This document shows, in pieces, positions 60,651 to 64,000 of a DNA stretch of 64,000 bases. The position numbers and the translations under genes are program-made. Below the pieces are notes generated by a model that was not told the origin of the DNA, ran no database searches, and was given only the letters and a program-made list of their open reading frames with translations. Source of the stretch: a virus; the IMG/VR virus record IMGVR_UViG_3300028394_002801, positions 1-64,000 of that record, one strand, 5' to 3'. How positions within the stretch are numbered: position 1 is the stretch's first letter; the number at the start of each line of letters is the position of its first letter.

Positions 60651-61178
60651 TTATCTTATTATATTTCCTTTTATAAATCCTGGCTCAATCATTTTTCTTA
60701 ATTGATCATTTGAATATATTATTAATTCTGTTCCTCTTATATTCAAATCACCACCAACTTTCAATCCTTTTGATAATGATTTTAAATTTTTGCACATTAT
60801 TAAATATAAATTCCTGCCAACATATAATCCTTCTGGTAATGATGTTATTTTTGTATAATCTAAATGCAAATCCTCCCCAACTTTCAATCCTTCTGGTAAT
60901 GAGGTTATTTTTGAAAATGATAAATCCAAACTCCCCCCAACTTTCAATTCTTCTGGTAATGAGGCTATTTTTGAATACTCTAAAATCAAATTACCCCAAA
61001 CTTTTAAACCTTCTGGTAATGAAGTTATTTTTGAATTTCTTAAATATAAATTGCCTTCAAAATTCAAATCTTCTTTTGTTAATGGAATATTATTTGATGC
61101 TTTCCAAATAAAAGGTATTTTATGTTCTCCTTTTTCTTCAAGAAAATCTAATATGTTTTTCAATGTGGTATTATCCAT
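60651..61178 (-). CDS. LRR-like paralogue E (175 aa)
   Basis: Five repeats (SLPEGLKVWGNL, SLPEELKVGGSL, SLPEGLKVGEDL, SLPEGLYVGRNL, SLSKGLKVGGDL) lie between N-cap MDNTTLKNILDFLEEKGEHK and C-cap MIEPGFIKGNIIR. Its first repeats are almost the same as those of paralogue C (KVWGxLILEyS / KVWGDLILEDS), so blocks seem to have been exchanged between the two. Its start region and the preceding gene end repeat over ~75 nt nearly identically at the E/F and D/E junctions. Confidence 0.7.
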   Translation of the reverse strand: MDNTTLKNILDFLEEKGEHKIPFIWKASNNIPLTKEDLNFEGNLYLRNSKITSLPEGLKVWGNLILEYSKIASLPEELKVGGSLDLSFSKITSLPEGLKVGEDLHLDYTKITSLPEGLYVGRNLYLIMCKNLKSLSKGLKVGGDLNIRGTELIIYSNDQLRKMIEPGFIKGNIIR

Positions 61179-61180
61179 TA

Positions 61181-61600
61181 TTATCTTATTATATCTCCTT
61201 TTATAAATCCTGGATCAATCATTTCTCTTAATTGTTCATCTGAATATTTTGTTAAGGCTGTACCTTCAATCTGTAAGTCATCCCCAACTTCTAACCCTTT
61301 TGGTAATGAGGTCACACTTGAATGATTCAAACTCAAAATACCTCCAACTTTCAATCCTTCTGGTAAAGATGTTAAATGTTTACACATAAATAAATATAAA
61401 AACCCACCAACTTTCAATCCTTTTGGTAAGGATGTAATTTTTGTAAATGATAAATGCAAATTACCTTTTTGATTTAACTCTTCTTTTGTTAAGGGGTATC
61501 CAAATCTTAATTTCCAAACAAGATTATCTCTTTCTGAATGTTTTTTGTTTTCTTTTTCTTCAAGAAAATCTAATATTTTTTTTATTGTGTTATTATCCAT
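61181..61600 (-). CDS. LRR-like paralogue D (139 aa), shortest
   Basis: Only three repeats (SLPKGLKVGGFL, SLPEGLKVGGIL, SLPKGLEVGDDL) remain, yet both caps are complete (MDNNTIKKILDFLEEKENKK; MIDPGFIKGDIIR). The N-cap carries a seven-residue insertion (HSERDNL) like that of paralogue A (HKDKDTF), so caps as well as repeats have been shuffled. The TAA overlaps nothing; the ATG at 61600 shares one base with the stop of C (TAATG-like arrangement). Confidence 0.7.
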   Translation of the reverse strand: MDNNTIKKILDFLEEKENKKHSERDNLVWKLRFGYPLTKEELNQKGNLHLSFTKITSLPKGLKVGGFLYLFMCKHLTSLPEGLKVGGILSLNHSSVTSLPKGLEVGDDLQIEGTALTKYSDEQLREMIDPGFIKGDIIR

Positions 61601-62247
61601 TATAATCTTATTATACTACGTGTTATAAATCCTGGCTCAATCATTTTCATTAATTTCTCATCTGAATATCTTGTTAATCGAGTCTGACTTATTTGCAAAG
61701 TACCTCCAACTTTTAATCCTTTTGGTAATGTCTTTATGGTGCTGAAAGACAAATATATACTACCACCAACTTCCAATCCTTCTGGTAATGATTTTATTTT
61801 TGTACCAAACAAACTCAACTGACCTTTAACTTGTAATCCATTTGGTAATGATGTTATTTTGGTATTACTCAAATCCAAACTACCTTTAACTTTCAATCCT
61901 TCTGGTAATGCCTTTATGAGGCTGTCATTCAAAAATATACTACCACCAACTTCCAATCCTTTTGGTAATGATGTTATTTTGGTACCACTCAAATTCAAAC
62001 TACCTTTAACTTTCAATCCTTCTGGTAATGAGGCTATTTCTGAATCCTCTAAAATCAAATCACCCCAAACTTTTAATCCTTCTGGTAATGAGGTTATATT
62101 TGAATGCCTTAAATCCAAATTACCATTAACATTTAAGTCTTCTTCTGTTAATGGTATATTATTTGATACTTTCCACATAAAAGGCGTTCTATGTTCTCCT
62201 TTATCTTCAAGGAATTTAAATATGTTTTTTAGTGTTGTATTATCCAT
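61600..62247 (-). CDS. LRR-like paralogue C (215 aa)
   Basis: Seven repeats (KVWGDL, KVKGSL, EVGGSI, KVKGSL, QVKGQL, EVGGSI, KVGGTL endings) sit between N-cap MDNTTLKNIFKFLEDKGEHR and C-cap MIEPGFITRSIIRL. Inside the gene the KVKGSL-EVGGSI pair recurs, which indicates internal duplication of a two-repeat block of about 120 nt. All repeats are the 20-residue type with T-K-I at the turn, giving a regular solenoid. Confidence 0.7.
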   Translation of the reverse strand: MDNTTLKNIFKFLEDKGEHRTPFMWKVSNNIPLTEEDLNVNGNLDLRHSNITSLPEGLKVWGDLILEDSEIASLPEGLKVKGSLNLSGTKITSLPKGLEVGGSIFLNDSLIKALPEGLKVKGSLDLSNTKITSLPNGLQVKGQLSLFGTKIKSLPEGLEVGGSIYLSFSTIKTLPKGLKVGGTLQISQTRLTRYSDEKLMKMIEPGFITRSIIRL

Positions 62248-62248
62248 A

Positions 62249-63031
62249 CTAATATTTTCTCATTATATCTCCGTTTATAAATCCTGGCTTAATCATTTCT
62301 CTTATTTCATCATCTGAATAATCCTCAATAGAAGACATAGATATATATAAATCCCCACCAACTTTTAATCCTTTTGGTAATGATGTTAAACTTTCGCAAT
62401 CCATTAAATTCAACCGACCCTTAACTTCCAATCCTTCTGGTAATGAGGTTATATTTGTTTTTGACAAAGTAAAATTAAGCCCAACCTTCAAACCTTGTGG
62501 TAATGATTGTATATTCTTACAATTGAGTAAAGATAAATGACCTCCAACTTTCAATCCTTCTGGTAATGAGGTTAATTTTTGACAAGCAGATAAATCTAAA
62601 TTGCCACCAATTTTTAATCCTTTTGGTAATGATTTTATTTGAGAAGCAAACAAATTCAAATCACCTGTAATACTAAATCCTTCTGGTAATGAGGTTATTT
62701 TTGAATTTGATAAATCCAATTCGCCACTAACTTTCAACCCTTTGGGTAATGAGGTTATTTCAGTTTTTCTTAAACTCAACCAACCCCTAACATTTAACCC
62801 TTCTGGTAGTGATTTTATTTTTGTATTAGACAAAGCCAAGTCGCCATTAATTTTCAATAATCCTTCTGGTAATGACATAATATTTGTATGTGATAAGTCA
62901 AAAGTACCTTTACCATTAAAATCATCAACTGTTAATGGTATATTATTTAATACTTTCCATTTAATTGGTATTTTATGTTCTCCTTTATCTTCAATGAATT
63001 TAAATATGTTTTTTAGTGTGTTATTATCCAT
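62249..63031 (-). CDS. LRR-like paralogue B (260 aa), longest
   Basis: Nine repeats are present, mixing the 20-residue type (SNTKIKSL) and the 21-residue type with a Cys at the turn (SACQKLTSL, LNCKNIQSL, MDCESLTSL). Cys positions in LRR-type repeats line the same face of the solenoid. The N-cap is MDNNTLKNIFKFIEDKGEHK and the C-cap is MIKPGFINGDIMRKY. It follows paralogue A with a one-base overlap and precedes C by one base, so all seven genes probably share one message. Confidence 0.72.
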   Translation of the reverse strand: MDNNTLKNIFKFIEDKGEHKIPIKWKVLNNIPLTVDDFNGKGTFDLSHTNIMSLPEGLLKINGDLALSNTKIKSLPEGLNVRGWLSLRKTEITSLPKGLKVSGELDLSNSKITSLPEGFSITGDLNLFASQIKSLPKGLKIGGNLDLSACQKLTSLPEGLKVGGHLSLLNCKNIQSLPQGLKVGLNFTLSKTNITSLPEGLEVKGRLNLMDCESLTSLPKGLKVGGDLYISMSSIEDYSDDEIREMIKPGFINGDIMRKY

Positions 63032-63510
63032 TATCTATATATTTTTCCTTTTATAAATCCAGGTGCAATCATATTTCTAATTTCACTTATTTTATATTTT
63101 TGTAATGCCGCACTAGGACGTAATTCACCTCCAAGTTCCAAACCTTTTGGTAATAAGGATATTTCTGTATTTCTTAAATCCAAATTACCCCCAACTTTCA
63201 ATCCTTCTGGTAAAGAAGTTAATTTTTCAGCCCAATTTAAATCCAAATTACCACCAACTTCTAATCCTTTTGGGAGGGTGGATAAATGTTCAGTATGACT
63301 TAAATTTAAATCACCTTTAACTTTTAAACCTTCTGGTAGTGATACTATATCTGAAAGTTTTAAATTAAAATCACCCTCAACTTCTAAATCTTCTTTTGTT
63401 AATTGGTAGCCAAGTCTATATTTCCAAATAAAGGTATCTTTATCTTTATGTTTTTTGTTTTCTTCCTTTTCAAGAAAATCAAGTATTTTTATTAGTGTTG
63501 ATTTATCCAT
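63031..63510 (-). CDS. LRR-like paralogue A (159 aa), first of array
   Basis: This is the promoter-proximal member. N-cap MDKSTLIKILDFLEKEENKK, with the same kind of insertion as D (HKDKDTF), four repeats (SLPEGLKVKGDL, TLPKGLEVGGNL, SLPEGLKVGGNL, LLPKGLELGGEL) and C-cap MIAPGFIKGKIYR. The ATG at 63510 is preceded by an exact TATTTATA box (63528-63535) in a 34-bp divergent gap shared with the superoxide dismutase gene. No known LRR effector motif, ubiquitin-ligase domain or signal peptide accompanies the repeats. Confidence 0.72.
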   Translation of the reverse strand: MDKSTLIKILDFLEKEENKKHKDKDTFIWKYRLGYQLTKEDLEVEGDFNLKLSDIVSLPEGLKVKGDLNLSHTEHLSTLPKGLEVGGNLDLNWAEKLTSLPEGLKVGGNLDLRNTEISLLPKGLELGGELRPSAALQKYKISEIRNMIAPGFIKGKIYR

Positions 63511-63518
63511 TATCTAAA

Positions 63519-63535
63519 TATTTATCTTATAAATA
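63519..63535. promoter_or_regulatory. Overlapping divergent boxes between LRR array and SOD
   Basis: TATTTATC on plus (63519-63526), 19-26 nt before the SOD ATG at 63545, and TATTTATA on minus (63528-63535), 18-25 nt before the LRR ATG at 63510. If both are promoters, their start sites overlap and the two genes would compete. Confidence 0.45.
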
Positions 63536-63544
63536 TAATAACTA

Positions 63545-64000
63545 ATGAAAATACTTGAAACAATCAAAGAAGAAATAATATCAAGAATACACAAAAACAA
63601 TGTTAATTTTTTAATCAATGAGATGAAAAAGGTTGGAATTGAAAAACTACCTTATTCATATGCCTCATTAAAACCTTTTATTGATGAAAAAACAATGGAT
63701 ATTCATTACAACAAACATTATAAAGGTTATGTTGATAAATTGAATAAAGCATTAAAAAATAATAAATCAAATTATGATTTAAAACAGATAATAACAAATA
63801 TAAGCAAATTCAATAAAACAATTAGGAATAATGCTGGTGGAGCATTTAATCACGCTTTATTCTGGAATATGCTATCACCCACCAAAAAGAATATACCAAA
63901 AGAATTAAAAGATAAGATAATAAAAAGTTTTGGCTCAATTAATTCATTTAAAACAAAATTTGAAGAAAAAGCAAAAAGTCATTTTGGATCAGGATGGGTC
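63545..64000 (+). CDS. Fe/Mn superoxide dismutase, truncated by window end
   Basis: The first 152 residues of an iron/manganese superoxide dismutase, which converts superoxide to H2O2 and O2. Residues ~34-40 start the fold (KLPYSYASLKPFIDEKTMDI), followed by the helix with the first metal ligand, HYNKHYKGYVDKLNKAL (His of IHYNKH), and the second ligand His in GGAFNHALFWNMLSP; FGSINSFKTKFEEKAKSHFG and SGWV follow. The last two ligands (DVWEHAY region) lie beyond 64000. An N-terminal extension of ~33 residues, not in bacterial SODs, precedes the fold. SOD is rare in phages and suggests oxidative-stress control during infection. Confidence 0.88.
   Translation, partial: MKILETIKEEIISRIHKNNVNFLINEMKKVGIEKLPYSYASLKPFIDEKTMDIHYNKHYKGYVDKLNKALKNNKSNYDLKQIITNISKFNKTIRNNAGGAFNHALFWNMLSPTKKNIPKELKDKIIKSFGSINSFKTKFEEKAKSHFGSGWV

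Noticed and set aside
59520-63510. CRISPR-like array from the ~60-nt periodic repeats
   Set aside because: The repeats are in frame, encode a 20-21-residue LRR-like unit and have no unique spacers, leader or cas genes.
1-64000. tRNA or other structured RNA genes
   Set aside because: I looked in the larger gaps (15730-15808, 18123-18205, 42271-42472, 56248-56339, 59211-59282) and saw no cloverleaf-like arrangement; all are A/T-rich and short.

Overview
This window is a 64 kb piece of an A+T-rich genome of a large contractile-tailed phage (T4-like myovirus organisation). Its host is most likely a member of the Bacteroidota. The phage assignment rests on the tail sheath, tail tube, tape measure, T4 gp6-, gp25-, gp53- and gp26-like baseplate or tail-assembly proteins, and a T4-type replication set (UvsX recombinase with a T4-like divergent P-loop, gp41-type helicase, gp32-type SSB, 5'-3' exonuclease, class Ia ribonucleotide reductase). 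The host assignment is an inference. It rests on SprB-type adhesin repeats, two FISUMP domains, and two promoter candidates that fit the Bacteroidota TTG-N19-TAnnTTTG pattern. No capsid, portal, terminase or DNA polymerase gene is visible, so the window is only part of the genome.

Layout. Positions 5-18122 (minus strand) hold the distal tail and baseplate: an SprB-repeat adhesin, a gpI-like tail protein, several unrecognised structural proteins, a FISUMP protein, a Thr-Pro-repeat protein, a 1625-residue protein with membrane-like helices, then gp6- and gp25-like wedge proteins. A small plus-strand gene and a bidirectional terminator (18206-18513) separate this from the DNA-metabolism block, 18535-27063 (nrdA, nrdB, helicase, an unknown, exonuclease, uvsX, ssb, two unknowns). 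Positions 27116-42270 hold the central tail: a 2253-residue hub-like protein, a gp53-like LysM protein, a 1567-residue protein with an OmpA-like region, the tape measure, a gp26-like chaperone whose reading frame is split, and the tail tube. Next come a HAD-fold protein, a membrane-anchored glucosaminidase-like lysis candidate, a homing endonuclease inserted beside the tail sheath gene, the sheath itself, and a fibre cluster (FISUMP protein, three tandem paralogues, and a 1260-residue protein with a ~670-residue Thr-Pro stalk and a LamG-like tip). From 56340 onward the genes are accessory: a SNF2 helicase interrupted by an intein with class 3 signature residues, a small gene, seven tandem leucine-rich-repeat-like genes, and the start of an Fe/Mn superoxide dismutase cut by the window end.

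Three observations tie the window together. First, most transcription-unit starts, on both strands, carry an ATATTTAT(A)-type box on the coding strand, mostly 12-34 nt before the ATG; this is a candidate phage promoter or leader element. Second, strong hairpins with T-tracts separate the units. Third, the accessory region (LRR-like array, SOD, intein, homing endonuclease with a duplicated sheath gene end) holds the least ordinary biology. The seven-gene LRR-like family, with conserved caps and 3-9 internal repeats, is the best candidate for an undescribed system.
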